A stretch of DNA of 46,366 bases from Flavobacteriaceae bacterium (GTDB taxonomy: Bacteria; Bacteroidota; Bacteroidia; Flavobacteriales; Flavobacteriaceae): the NCBI GenBank assembly GCA_018623195.1, contig JAAZVY010000009.1:1-46366 (forward strand), read 5' to 3'. Below the pieces are notes generated by a model. That model saw nothing but the letters and a program-made list of their open reading frames with translations. It searched no databases and was not told the origin of the DNA. A program made the position numbers and the translations under genes. Of this stretch, positions 1 to 8,878 are shown piece after piece; within the stretch, counting starts at the first letter, position 1; every line of letters starts with the position of its first letter.

Positions 1-2
1 GT

Positions 3-2027
3 CGAATTTTACTAAAACAGGTTTCCTATGTTAATAATGCAGAAGCTTCAGATCCTATTTATCAAAGTGTGGTTAACAACCACCTTAACCCTATTCTAGC
101 CAGCTTTGAAAAAGAGAATGTTGAAGAAGGTGAGAACCTCATTGATGTCAGCGAATTTTTCTCCAAAGATTCTCCAAGCTTTAATGTAGTAGGAGAAACC
201 CAGAAGAAGTCTTTTAAAATCGGAGGACTAGATAAAAAACGATCGTTTATTGATAAGGCCAGGAGTTATCCGAGAAATACAGAGATCATACATACCCTAA
301 CCTTTCCTGCAGGCAGTCCGCCTCGAGGCAATCGTTCAGAGACCCTAACGTTTCAGATGAATCATTCGATCATTGCGCTTCCAGAAAATCCAATGCCCAT
401 TCGATATACCGATCACAGAGTGGGTTGGTTTTCGCTCGAGAAATACAATTACTCCTCAGAGGCATTAAAGTCTGACAACTATCGTGTAGCTGTACGCTGG
501 AGAATGGAGCCTAAGGATGAGGCTGCCTATCTACGCGGTGAACTCGTTGAGCCTAAAAAACCGATTGTTTTTTATTTGGACCCTGCTACACCACTAAAAT
601 GGAGGCCTTATTTCAAAAAGGGGATTGAAGACTGGAACCAAGCTTTTGAAAAAGCAGGGTTCAAAAACGCTGTGATTGCCAAAGATCCTCCGAGTAAAGA
701 AGAAGATCCAGACTTCAGCCCTGAAGATGTAAGATATTCGGTGGTACGTTACGTAGCCTCAACCACGCGAAACGCTACAGGGCCTAGTGTTAAAGATCCT
801 CGTACGGGAGAGATTCTAGAAAGTGATGTCATCTGGTACCACAACCATTTACGCTCGTATCGAAACCGATATCTACTTGAGACCGGAGCCGCCAACCCTA
901 AGGCACGAACCTTAAACACTCCTGAGGAGGAAATTGGAGAAATGATGCGCCGGGTGATTGCTCATGAAGTGGGTCATGCGCTCGGTTTACCCCACAACAT
1001 GAAGGCAAGCTCTGCTTATCCTGTAGACTCTCTTCGCTCAGGTAGTTTCACTCAAAAGATGGGAATAGCGGCGACCATTATGGATTATGCTCGTTACAAT
1101 TATATCGCTCAACCAGGAGATGAGAATATTCGATTCGTCCGCCAAATGGGACCTTATGATGATTATGCGATTGAATGGGGGTATCGCTACTTTCCAGGCC
1201 AAGATCCTGATGAAATTAAGTCAAAGCTGGCCGCCTTTGTCAGTGAGCGTAACCTCAACCCTATCTATCAATTCGGAAGCGGAGGATCCGACCCTGATTC
1301 ACAAACCGAAAATATTGGGGATGATCCGATCAAAGCAACTGCCTACGGACTTTCGAACCTTAAAATTGTTGCAAAAAATCTAGAAGATTGGACCACTGAA
1401 GACGGACAAAACTTCGACGACCTCAAAGAGCTCTATTTAGAAATGATAAGCGTTTACCGCCGATATATTTATCACGTTGCGAATCTTGTAGGAGGAGTTC
1501 GTGAAACCCGTGCAGTTAAAGGTCAGATTGAACAGGTGTATGAAAATGTTCCTAGATCAGAACAACTAATGGCACTCAACACCCTACAAAGAGAAGTGTG
1601 GAATAGCCCAATGTGGCTCCTCGACCCAGCCCTAATTTCACAATTCGAAGACAAGGGTCGATTACCTCTTATAGGCAACCTACAAAAAGCACTAGTTTAT
1701 CGACTATTGAGCACTAATAAACTCAATCAGATGATTTCAAGCGCGGCAAGTGTAAAAGGAAACCCCTTGAGCACCAAGGATCTGATAAACACCCTCATTA
1801 ATCAAATCGTTAAAGAGGCAAAATCTTTAGACGCACTTCAGAAGGGATTACAGATCTCCCTTGTCGAACGACTCATCGAATTAAAAGAGGATGAAAAAGC
1901 CAACCCTGTAGTAAGGGCTGAAGCCTTCGATGCTCTAAGTGAACTTAGATCTCATTTTAAATCCAGACAAAAAAGCAGCGATCATTTTCGCTTTGCATTT
2001 TATCTAGCGGAGAACGCTCTGAAGTGA
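3..2027 (+). CDS. Zinc-dependent metalloprotease (DUF5117/DUF4953 type), 5' end missing
   Basis: This is the C-terminal part of a large secreted or periplasmic zinc peptidase. The frame is open from base 3 with no stop, so the true start and signal peptide lie upstream of the window; the GTG at 69 is internal. Near bases 957-995 the protein reads HEVGHALGLPHN, an HExxHxxGxxH site with three zinc-binding His and the catalytic Glu. About 30 residues later comes TIMDY, which looks like the Met-turn of metzincins. The rest is mostly helical and matches the Bacteroidota family annotated as zinc-dependent metalloprotease with DUF5117 and DUF4953 domains. Its end overlaps the convergent SGNH hydrolase gene by 24 bases. 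The substrate is unknown. Family placement is from memory of the motif context; peptidase activity is likely. Confidence 0.85.
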   Translation, partial: RILLKQVSYVNNAEASDPIYQSVVNNHLNPILASFEKENVEEGENLIDVSEFFSKDSPSFNVVGETQKKSFKIGGLDKKRSFIDKARSYPRNTEIIHTLTFPAGSPPRGNRSETLTFQMNHSIIALPENPMPIRYTDHRVGWFSLEKYNYSSEALKSDNYRVAVRWRMEPKDEAAYLRGELVEPKKPIVFYLDPATPLKWRPYFKKGIEDWNQAFEKAGFKNAVIAKDPPSKEEDPDFSPEDVRYSVVRYVASTTRNATGPSVKDPRTGEILESDVIWYHNHLRSYRNRYLLETGAANPKARTLNTPEEEIGEMMRRVIAHEVGHALGLPHNMKASSAYPVDSLRSGSFTQKMGIAATIMDYARYNYIAQPGDENIRFVRQMGPYDDYAIEWGYRYFPGQDPDEIKSKLAAFVSERNLNPIYQFGSGGSDPDSQTENIGDDPIKATAYGLSNLKIVAKNLEDWTTEDGQNFDDLKELYLEMISVYRRYIYHVANLVGGVRETRAVKGQIEQVYENVPRSEQLMALNTLQREVWNSPMWLLDPALISQFEDKGRLPLIGNLQKALVYRLLSTNKLNQMISSAASVKGNPLSTKDLINTLINQIVKEAKSLDALQKGLQISLVERLIELKEDEKANPVVRAEAFDALSELRSHFKSRQKSSDHFRFAFYLAENALK

Positions 2028-2672
2028 TTCTAAAATAATAGGCTCTAGAACCTTATAACCGCTTTCATTGGGGTGAACCGTATCGTATCCAAGTTCGCTT
2101 ATTAATCCCCCTTCTGCATCCACAGTTGAGGTATAGTAATCGACGTAGGTTACCTGATGTTTCTCAGTTAGAGCTCGCAATAGTTCGTTGAGCTTGATGA
2201 CTTTTTCACGAGGTAGAATTTCGGGTCTCCACGGAAAGTTATTGGCAGGCAATACAGAACACACTAGCGGGTGTATTCTATGAGCAATAGCCAATTCAAC
2301 CATCGACTCGATGTTGGCTGCAATCTCTACTAAAGAAATAGGACCTGTATTTTCGGCAATGTCATTGATGCCGGCGAGGATGACCACCGCTTTAGGTTTT
2401 AAATCGATGACATCTTGTCTGAATCGCAGCAACATTTGCGGGGTGGTCTGGCCGCCAATCCCTCGATTTACAAAAGAGTTCTCTGCGAAAAAATGAGATC
2501 GCATATCGACCCATCCTTGGGTAATTGAATTTCCCATAAAAACGGCATCGATAGTCTTTCCTTCTGCCATTACCTGCCGATTCTTCTCTTTAAAAAAGTT
2601 CATATTCGCCCAATCTTGTGAAAAGCCCAATAAACCACTCACTAAACAGATACACAGAAAAAGATTTTTCAT
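2004..2672 (-). CDS. SGNH/GDSL-family hydrolase, secreted
   Basis: A 222-residue protein with a Sec-type signal peptide (about residues 1-18, ending GFSQ) and the four SGNH blocks: GNSIT with nucleophile Ser49, Gly73 in RGIGGQ, Asn103 in AGIND, and Asp197/His200 in DTVHP. These enzymes hydrolyse esters, often acetyl groups on sugars; the closest well-known type is the PAF-acetylhydrolase IB-like group common in Bacteroidota. It is the last gene of a four-gene minus-strand operon, and its ATG directly abuts the stop of the oxidoreductase gene before it. In that context deacetylation of a glycoside or glycan is a reasonable guess. The 3' end overlaps the metalloprotease gene on the other strand. 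The fold call is firm, the substrate is not. Confidence 0.85.
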   Translation of the reverse strand: MKNLFLCICLVSGLLGFSQDWANMNFFKEKNRQVMAEGKTIDAVFMGNSITQGWVDMRSHFFAENSFVNRGIGGQTTPQMLLRFRQDVIDLKPKAVVILAGINDIAENTGPISLVEIAANIESMVELAIAHRIHPLVCSVLPANNFPWRPEILPREKVIKLNELLRALTEKHQVTYVDYYTSTVDAEGGLISELGYDTVHPNESGYKVLEPIILESLQSVLR

Positions 2673-4010
2673 TTAAAAAGATCTATAATTTCCAGACAAG
2701 AATTCATTCACCTCAGCCTCTTCAAAAGCAGAATTCACTTTATCGTAGTGCAGCGTTCGGCCTGGGAATCGGCCTGCAATTACTCCAAGTAAAATGGTCT
2801 CTGTCAGTCTAGCGCCATACTCAAAAGGCGCAGTGCAATCAGTCTTACCTAAGCAAGCATCTATGAACTGACGGTAGTGCAGGGGTGACTCTTCAGCATA
2901 GTTGCGAATCGGTTCTCCCAAACTGTTCTCAGGGTCGTATTCAGCGATCTCATAATCTTTATAGGCGCCATCGATAATCCAACGAGGTAACTCCATGAAG
3001 TGAGGTAACAGTAAACGTTCACCATTTTCTCCGATAAACATAGCCCCTTGATCTGGTAATTGATCGCCATTAGGAAGTTCGAGAAGTTCAGAAGCCTCAG
3101 GGCCTTCAACTCCGTCATACCATACCCATTCGAACGAAGGTGTGGTATAATTAGTTCCTTCGAAGGTGTAGTGAACAATGTTTCTTTCTGGATATCCATA
3201 ACCGTTCGATGGTCTACAATTATTGGTAATCGTCGAAGGCACTCCTAATTCGAGGGCGTTATACGGAGTATCGAAAATATGGACACCCATGTCTCCCAGT
3301 GTGGCACATCCGTAATCCATGAGTTTTCTCCAATTCATCGGGTGATAATAGCCCTCCTTGTAGTCTCGCTGCTTCGAGGTCCCCAACCACAGGTTCCAGT
3401 CTAAATTGGCAGGAACTGGGTCAGAACCTTCAGGAACTACCCCGTCATATCCCCAGTTTTTATTCGACCAAGCGATCACTTTTGACACCTTTCCGATGAT
3501 TCCGCCGCGAATAAGCATAGTAGCAAGCTTATAGTCGTAAAAAGAATGTACCTGAATTCCCATCTGAGTAACCAACCCTTTCTCTGATGCCACCTTGCTC
3601 ATTTCTCTTGATTCAGAAACGTAATGTGACAAGGGCTTTTGACAATACACTGACTTATCATACTCCATGGCCAGTAGTGAGGCGGGGGCATGCGTATGGT
3701 CTGGGGTTGAAACAACCACGGCATCGAACCCATCAGAAAATTCACTCATCATTTGACGGTAATCAGAGAACAACTTCGCCTCTGGAAAAAGCTCGGCCGC
3801 AGCCTGAAGGTTATTCTGGTCTACATCGCACAAGGCAGACACTACTACTTGCGGATGCGTAGCAATCGCCTTCAAATCTTCAAACCCCATATTTCCAACT
3901 CCGATATGTGCCGTTCTAATTTGTTTTTCTGCTCCAACACAAGACCACACTGGCAATACTGCTGCACCAGCAAGCAAGGTGGATGTTTTTAAAAATGTTC
4001 GTTTATCCAT
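2673..4010 (-). CDS. Gfo/Idh/MocA-family oxidoreductase, exported
   Basis: A 445-residue NAD(P)-dependent oxidoreductase. The N-terminus (MDKRTFLKTS, then a hydrophobic stretch to about residue 22) is a Tat-like export signal with a single Arg preceded by Lys; VWSC at 21-24 could also be a lipobox. The Rossmann motif GVGNMG lies at 37-42, STPDHTH at 101-107, and QKP with the conserved Lys125 stands where the family has EKP. Exported Bacteroidota members of this family oxidise sugars or glycosides, often at C3, with a tightly held cofactor. It sits 2 bases after a DUF1080 gene and directly before an SGNH hydrolase gene, so the operon probably oxidises a glycoside and then cleaves the keto product. 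The substrate cannot be read from the sequence. Confidence 0.88.
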   Translation of the reverse strand: MDKRTFLKTSTLLAGAAVLPVWSCVGAEKQIRTAHIGVGNMGFEDLKAIATHPQVVVSALCDVDQNNLQAAAELFPEAKLFSDYRQMMSEFSDGFDAVVVSTPDHTHAPASLLAMEYDKSVYCQKPLSHYVSESREMSKVASEKGLVTQMGIQVHSFYDYKLATMLIRGGIIGKVSKVIAWSNKNWGYDGVVPEGSDPVPANLDWNLWLGTSKQRDYKEGYYHPMNWRKLMDYGCATLGDMGVHIFDTPYNALELGVPSTITNNCRPSNGYGYPERNIVHYTFEGTNYTTPSFEWVWYDGVEGPEASELLELPNGDQLPDQGAMFIGENGERLLLPHFMELPRWIIDGAYKDYEIAEYDPENSLGEPIRNYAEESPLHYRQFIDACLGKTDCTAPFEYGARLTETILLGVIAGRFPGRTLHYDKVNSAFEEAEVNEFLSGNYRSF

Positions 4011-4012
4011 GA

Positions 4013-4765
4013 TTATAGTTCTTTAATTTTTACGGTTTTAAACCATAGCTCACTTCCGTGATCTTGTAATCCAATAAACCCCTTCTTGTATTTGCCATAA
4101 TCTTTGGCCATTCCCCACTTACCCTCATTCTTTCTTTGATTCCAATCTTCTGACCAAGGAACAAATTCGAGCATGACCTCTCCGTTCAAATAATAGGTAA
4201 CTTTTTCAGGAGTGAATCGAATGGTAGTGCTATTCCATAAACCTGCCGGATGTAAAGTCTTGCCTTCTTTAGGGGTATACATTCCATAATCTGCGCCCGT
4301 AGATTGAATAGGCTGTAATTTTTCAGGATGATCGGTAACACCTATACTTCGATTGTAGTCTTCAATATCATGAAAGTCGGTATAATGCAAATCATCGATC
4401 AGCTGATACTCAGGAGCAACCTCAGGAATTCCAGAATATCCCTCTTTGATGTGATAAAAAATACCGCTGTTACCGCCAGGAGGAATTTTCCACTCTACAT
4501 AGAGCTCGAAATTTTCGAATTCTTGGGCACCGTAAATCAAATCTCTGCTCCCCTTGTAGTCGTAATCTGATTCAGAAATAAACTCTGTTTTAAAGGTCAT
4601 CAATGAATCTACCACGGCCCACCCGGGAGGTAAGCCTTCTCCGTTATAGGCACGCCATCCATCGAGGCTCGAACCATCAAAAAGGTAGGTCCATTCTGAA
4701 GTTTTTGAAGGCCCTGAACATGAGTACAATAACCCAATACATATCAGTGCAACTACCTTTTTCAT
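4013..4765 (-). CDS. DUF1080 protein (3-keto-glycoside hydrolase family), lipoprotein
   Basis: A 250-residue lipoprotein: signal MKKVVALICIGLLYSC with lipobox Cys16, then a single concanavalin-like DUF1080 domain that opens with LFDGSSLDGW and contains GGNSGIFYH, both typical of the family. DUF1080 is now named 3-keto-disaccharide hydrolase after members that cleave 3-keto-glycosides made by Gfo/Idh/MocA dehydrogenases. The start overlaps the end of the preceding DUF1080 gene by 4 bases (ATGA), indicating translational coupling, and the oxidoreductase gene follows after 2 bases. It is about 55 residues longer than its tandem neighbour, so the two probably differ in substrate or in lyase versus hydrolase role. 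The domain is clear; the reaction is inferred from the family and operon. Confidence 0.87.
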   Translation of the reverse strand: MKKVVALICIGLLYSCSGPSKTSEWTYLFDGSSLDGWRAYNGEGLPPGWAVVDSLMTFKTEFISESDYDYKGSRDLIYGAQEFENFELYVEWKIPPGGNSGIFYHIKEGYSGIPEVAPEYQLIDDLHYTDFHDIEDYNRSIGVTDHPEKLQPIQSTGADYGMYTPKEGKTLHPAGLWNSTTIRFTPEKVTYYLNGEVMLEFVPWSEDWNQRKNEGKWGMAKDYGKYKKGFIGLQDHGSELWFKTVKIKEL

Positions 4766-5349
4766 AGTTCTGTGATTTTAAGGTTTTTCCAAAGTACTTT
4801 GATTCCTCCGCCTGAATGAATTTGAAGCGCAATACCCCCCTTACCATTTCCTATTTTCTCATCGGTGATATCTACCATTTCATGCCCATTCAAGAAGGTT
4901 TGGACGCGGTCTCCAATGCATAGAATCTTCATTGTATTCCATTCTCCCATTTTAAGGTACTTGTCCTTTTCAGGATCAGGTTTGATAAGCCATCCCCTGC
5001 CATAAGATTCATAAATACCTCCCGTATCACTCCCGGGTGGAGCAACCTCAACTTGCCATCCGTTCACTATAGTGCCGTCGACGGTTGATCGAAAAAAGAC
5101 CCCACTATTACCATCAGCCTCTTGTTTGAATTCTAACTCTAATAAGAAATCATCGTAGAAAGCGTCTGTGGTCAGATAACCGTATTCAGCATCAGGACCA
5201 CTTTCGCAAATCAGTAGACCGTCAGAGACATACCATTTTTCGGTACCATTAATCGTCCAGCCCTCGAGGTCTTTACCATTAAAAATAGGTTGCTGGGCAA
5301 ACCCGTAAAAGGTGGTCAGAATTATTAAAAAACTAAGAAGTCGTTTCAT
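4762..5349 (-). CDS. DUF1080 protein (3-keto-glycoside hydrolase family), secreted
   Basis: A 195-residue protein with a Sec signal peptide (about 1-18, ending FYGFAQ) and one DUF1080 domain: FNGKDLEGW near the N-terminus, then DGNSGVFFRS and GGIALQIHSGG. It has no lipobox Cys, so it should be soluble in the periplasm, unlike the lipoprotein encoded next. It is the first gene of the four-gene operon reading toward base 2004, and is divergent from the nagB-lmbE gene across a gap of about 125 bases. With the downstream oxidoreductase it fits stepwise cleavage of a 3-keto-glycoside. The domain is clear; substrate and exact chemistry are not visible. Confidence 0.87.
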   Translation of the reverse strand: MKRLLSFLIILTTFYGFAQQPIFNGKDLEGWTINGTEKWYVSDGLLICESGPDAEYGYLTTDAFYDDFLLELEFKQEADGNSGVFFRSTVDGTIVNGWQVEVAPPGSDTGGIYESYGRGWLIKPDPEKDKYLKMGEWNTMKILCIGDRVQTFLNGHEMVDITDEKIGNGKGGIALQIHSGGGIKVLWKNLKITEL

Positions 5350-5408
5350 TGGTTTAGGGTTGAATAGTTATAAAATTGACAAAAACTGGGAAAGAAATTA
5401 AAAAAAAG

Positions 5409-5439
5409 TTTGTTCCGAAGCGATTAAAATTTACATTTC
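5409..5439 (+). promoter_or_regulatory. Predicted Bacteroidota-type promoter for the nagB-lmbE gene
   Basis: TTTG at 5409-5412 is followed after 19 bases by TACATTTC at 5432-5439, which matches the TAnnTTTG -7 consensus at all but the last base. Spacing and sequence fit the flavobacterial vegetative promoter. Transcription would begin near 5445, about 30 bases before the ATG at 5475, which also argues against the earlier in-frame ATG at 5376. Confidence 0.5.
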
Positions 5440-5474
5440 TGCAAAATACCTACCCAATAATTGAGACCACATTT

Positions 5475-7382
5475 ATGAGTATTTCTTACCAATCTCCAGG
5501 AATTTTTGAAGAAACAAGATTTGAAAAAATTCATAATATCATATTTGACTCTGCTAAAGAAGCCTCGATTGAAGTTGCCCACGAAATCGCCGAACTCATT
5601 CGAAAAAAACAAGAAAAAGGAAAGACTTGTGTGCTGGGACTAGCCACCGGTTCTTCGCCAATTTCAGTCTACCAAGAACTCGTCAGACTTCACAAAGAAG
5701 AAGGCTTAAGTTTTAAAAATGTAGTCACTTTTAATCTAGATGAATACTTTCCGATGGAAGCCGATAGCATCCACAGCTATCACTACTTCATGTATGAGCA
5801 TCTGTTTAGTCACGTAGATATTGATTCTGAAAATGTAAACATCCCTGATGGCAGTATCTCAGCGAAGAAAGCTCGAGAGCACTGTCTAGAATACGAGGAA
5901 AAGATTCGATCCTTAGGTGGGCTAGACTTTCAACTACTAGGTATCGGGCGTACAGGACACATCGGTTTTAACGAGCCGGGATCAAATCTCAATTCAAGAA
6001 CCCGAGTCATTACCCTAGACCACATCACAAGAGAAGATGCTGCTAAATCTTTTCAAGGCATAGAAAACGTGCCACGAAAAGCCATCACCATGGGGATTGC
6101 AAGTGTGATGAGTGCGAAACGAGTGGTGCTTCTTGCTTGGGGACAAAAAAAGAGTTTAGTGGTGAAAGAAGCCATCGAAGACGCCATTAGCAGTCAAAAC
6201 CCCTCTACCTATCTCCAAGGTCACAAAAACGTCACCTTTATTTTAGATGAAGATGCTGCCTCTGAACTGACCCGAATCAAAACCCCTTGGGTAGTTCAGC
6301 AATGTGAATGGACGAAAGAATTAAAATACAAGGCCGTAGTTTGGCTTTGTCGTCAAACTGAAAAATCAGTTTTGAAATTAACCGAGAGTGATTACAACGA
6401 GAATTCACTCTCAGATTTATTAGAAACCCAATCGGTCTATGATTTAAATATCGAAATCTTCAATCGATTACAACATACCATCACCGGATGGCCAGGCGGA
6501 AAACCTGACGCCGATGACACCCACCGTCCCGAAAGAGAACGACCTAAACAGAAAAGAGTCATTGTATTTAGTCCTCACCCTGATGATGATGTGATCTCTA
6601 TGGGCGGAACACTCGATAGGCTTATTTCTCAAGGTCATGAGGTGCATGTGGCTTATCAAACTTCGGGTAGTATTGCCGTTTCAAATGACGAGGCGAGAAA
6701 ATTTGTAGAGGTTGCTTATGACTTGTGTGACGGTGCTCCAAACCAAGGCCTTGCAGCAACCAAAAACCTGCTATCCGAATTTGAAGGGAATCCACACGAA
6801 TCGCTAGAGCTTCGGAAAATCAAAAAAATCATACGACAAAAAGAAGCCTTAGGAGCAACTCGATATTTAGGGTTACCCGATTCTCAAGTGCACTTTCTTA
6901 ACCTCCCGTTTTATGAGGCCGGAGGAATCAAAAAAGCACCAATTACCCAGTTTGACATCGACATTCATACGAGTTTAATTAAATCGATTCGTCCGCATCA
7001 AGTATTCGCTGCCGGAGACCTTGCTGACCCTCATGGCACTCACAAACTATGCCTTGAGGCGCTTCTTGAAAGTCTCAAATCTCTCAAAAAAGAATCCTTT
7101 ATGAAAGACTGTTGGCTATGGTTGTACCGAGGGGCTTGGCACGAATATGAGCCTTACGAAATCGACATGGCTGTACCGATGAGTCCTGCTCAAGTAAGAC
7201 GTAAGCGCAAAGCGATCTTCTATCATCAAACTCAAAAAGATGGGGTGATGTTTCAAGGAAACGACCCAAGAGAATTTTGGGTGCGCGCCGAAGATCGCAA
7301 TCGTGAAACAGCCTCTATCTATCGCTCATTAGGTTTGTCTGATTATGCTGCCATTGAAGCATTTAAACGTTATTTTTATTGA
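5475..7382 (+). CDS. nagB: Fused NagB-like deaminase and LmbE/PIG-L deacetylase
   Basis: A 635-residue cytoplasmic protein. Residues about 20-290 are a glucosamine-6-phosphate deaminase (NagB) domain with LATGSSP, NLDEY (Asp89) and GHIGFNEPG (His162, Glu167). Residues about 358-600 are a PIG-L/LmbE de-N-acetylase domain with HPDDD at 368-372 and DPHGTH at 518-523 as zinc ligands. NagB turns GlcN-6-P into fructose-6-P and ammonia; the LmbE domain could remove the acetyl group first, replacing NagA. This fusion is common in Bacteroidota. The position of E. coli NagB Asp141 is Thr160 here. I chose the ATG at 5475 because homologues begin just before the FEETRFEKI block and a promoter-like site lies upstream; an in-frame ATG at 5376 would add 33 residues. 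The GH20 gene follows after 11 bases. Confidence 0.88.
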   Translation: MSISYQSPGIFEETRFEKIHNIIFDSAKEASIEVAHEIAELIRKKQEKGKTCVLGLATGSSPISVYQELVRLHKEEGLSFKNVVTFNLDEYFPMEADSIHSYHYFMYEHLFSHVDIDSENVNIPDGSISAKKAREHCLEYEEKIRSLGGLDFQLLGIGRTGHIGFNEPGSNLNSRTRVITLDHITREDAAKSFQGIENVPRKAITMGIASVMSAKRVVLLAWGQKKSLVVKEAIEDAISSQNPSTYLQGHKNVTFILDEDAASELTRIKTPWVVQQCEWTKELKYKAVVWLCRQTEKSVLKLTESDYNENSLSDLLETQSVYDLNIEIFNRLQHTITGWPGGKPDADDTHRPERERPKQKRVIVFSPHPDDDVISMGGTLDRLISQGHEVHVAYQTSGSIAVSNDEARKFVEVAYDLCDGAPNQGLAATKNLLSEFEGNPHESLELRKIKKIIRQKEALGATRYLGLPDSQVHFLNLPFYEAGGIKKAPITQFDIDIHTSLIKSIRPHQVFAAGDLADPHGTHKLCLEALLESLKSLKKESFMKDCWLWLYRGAWHEYEPYEIDMAVPMSPAQVRRKRKAIFYHQTQKDGVMFQGNDPREFWVRAEDRNRETASIYRSLGLSDYAAIEAFKRYFY

Positions 7383-7393
7383 AAACTAACCCC

Positions 7394-8872
7394 ATGAAAT
7401 ACTCGATAAGCCTCTTTTCACTGCTACTTATTATCTCCTGTGCGACACCTGTTGAAGAGTTGAATACCTCTGTAGTCATCCCTGAAATCGCGAATACCAG
7501 CAGTGGAGAAGATGAAATTTCACTAGCCAAAGAATGGGTAACGGTAGCTCCCGATATATCCGACCGACTACTAGAAACTTTGGCTTCGCAAGTCACTGAG
7601 CTAGGAATAGAAATTTCGAAAAAGGAAGAAGGGTCAGGGAATCTGATTCTAAATTTGGATGATACACTCGATGCAGAATCTTATCGACTTGGGGTATCTG
7701 AAGAGCATATTGAAATCACCGGGGGCTCTGAAGCAGGGGTGTTTTATGCGTGGCAAACCTTAAGACAGCTACTTTACAATCACTTGTGGAGTGAAGAGAC
7801 TTGGAGGGCTGTTGATCTTTCTGATACCGCCAAGTATATCTATCGCGGCTATATGCTTGATGTTTCAAGACATTTTTTCAACGTTGAAACTATTAAATCG
7901 GTTATTGATCAAATCAGTTTATACAAGATTAATCACCTGCATCTTCACCTTTCTGACGATCAAGGATGGCGGATAGAAATCAAGAGCTGGCCAGAACTCA
8001 CCACGACCGGAGGTGCAACCGAAGTGGGCGGAAGCGAAGGAGGCTATTTGACTCAAGAAGATTATAAGGAGCTTCAACGTTATGCGCAGGAACGATTCAT
8101 CACAATCGTTCCAGAAATAGACATTCCTGGACACACCAATGCGGCTCTGGCGAGCTACGCTGAACTGAACTGCGATGGCAAGGCCACTGAGCTTTACACG
8201 GGTATTGAAGTTGGTTTTTCGACGCTATGCGCCGAGAAGGAAGTCACTTACACGTTTTTGTCTGACGTATTTACTGAGCTCGCAGAACTGACCGAAGGCC
8301 CTTATCTGCATATCGGAGGGGATGAGTCTCATGTCACCTCTGATGAAGATTACGTGAAAATCGTTGACTTTGCCCTTGAAAAGGTAATAGCACTAGGGAA
8401 AACTCCTATTGGATGGGATGAAATCGCCAATGCCAATCTCGATGAACGTGGGATATCGCAGTACTGGGCAAGTAGCGAGAACACCAGTCTCGCAGCAAGT
8501 AAAAAGGCTTCTGTAATTATTTCTCCAGCTGCCCATGCCTATCTAGACATGCAATACGATTCGCTTACGCCTCTTGGTCTTCACTGGGCAGGATATTTGC
8601 CGGTGAAAAAATCATATGACTGGAACCCCGAAACCCTTGTAGAAGAGCTCGATCCCGAACAGATTATTGGTATTGAGGCACCACTATGGTCAGAAACTCT
8701 AGAAAATCTACAAGACATCGAATACATGACATTTCCTCGCCTACCCGGGCTAGCAGAAATTGCATGGAGCACCAAAGACCGAAGATCTTGGGAAGCTTAT
8801 AAGCAAATTCTAGAAAGACACATCGAATGGTTCGAGAAAAAGGGGATAAACACCTATAAGTCTCTCGAATAG
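7394..8872 (+). CDS. GH20 beta-N-acetylhexosaminidase, lipoprotein
   Basis: A 492-residue lipoprotein: signal MKYSISLFSLLLIISC with lipobox Cys16, a small N-terminal GH20b-like domain (to about residue 145), then the catalytic TIM barrel. The barrel shows RGYMLDVSRHF, HLHLSDDQGWR and HIGGDESH, whose Asp310-Glu311 pair is the substrate-assisted catalytic dyad of GH20. It releases terminal beta-linked GlcNAc or GalNAc from glycans at the cell surface or in the periplasm. The ATG at 7394 gives a proper lipoprotein signal; a TTG five codons earlier is less likely. It lies 11 bases after the nagB-lmbE gene and is probably cotranscribed, linking hexosamine release to its catabolism. Length is normal and no key residue is missing. 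Confidence 0.95.
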   Translation: MKYSISLFSLLLIISCATPVEELNTSVVIPEIANTSSGEDEISLAKEWVTVAPDISDRLLETLASQVTELGIEISKKEEGSGNLILNLDDTLDAESYRLGVSEEHIEITGGSEAGVFYAWQTLRQLLYNHLWSEETWRAVDLSDTAKYIYRGYMLDVSRHFFNVETIKSVIDQISLYKINHLHLHLSDDQGWRIEIKSWPELTTTGGATEVGGSEGGYLTQEDYKELQRYAQERFITIVPEIDIPGHTNAALASYAELNCDGKATELYTGIEVGFSTLCAEKEVTYTFLSDVFTELAELTEGPYLHIGGDESHVTSDEDYVKIVDFALEKVIALGKTPIGWDEIANANLDERGISQYWASSENTSLAASKKASVIISPAAHAYLDMQYDSLTPLGLHWAGYLPVKKSYDWNPETLVEELDPEQIIGIEAPLWSETLENLQDIEYMTFPRLPGLAEIAWSTKDRRSWEAYKQILERHIEWFEKKGINTYKSLE

Positions 8873-8878
8873 TAAGGG

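Noticed and set aside
69-71. GTG as the start of the metalloprotease
   Set aside because: The frame continues open upstream to base 3 with protein-like sequence, and this GTG would give a protein with no signal peptide.
5376-5474. Longer N-terminus for the nagB-lmbE product from the ATG at 5376
   Set aside because: The 33 extra residues are Lys-rich, have no family counterpart, and overlap a promoter-like site at 5409-5439.
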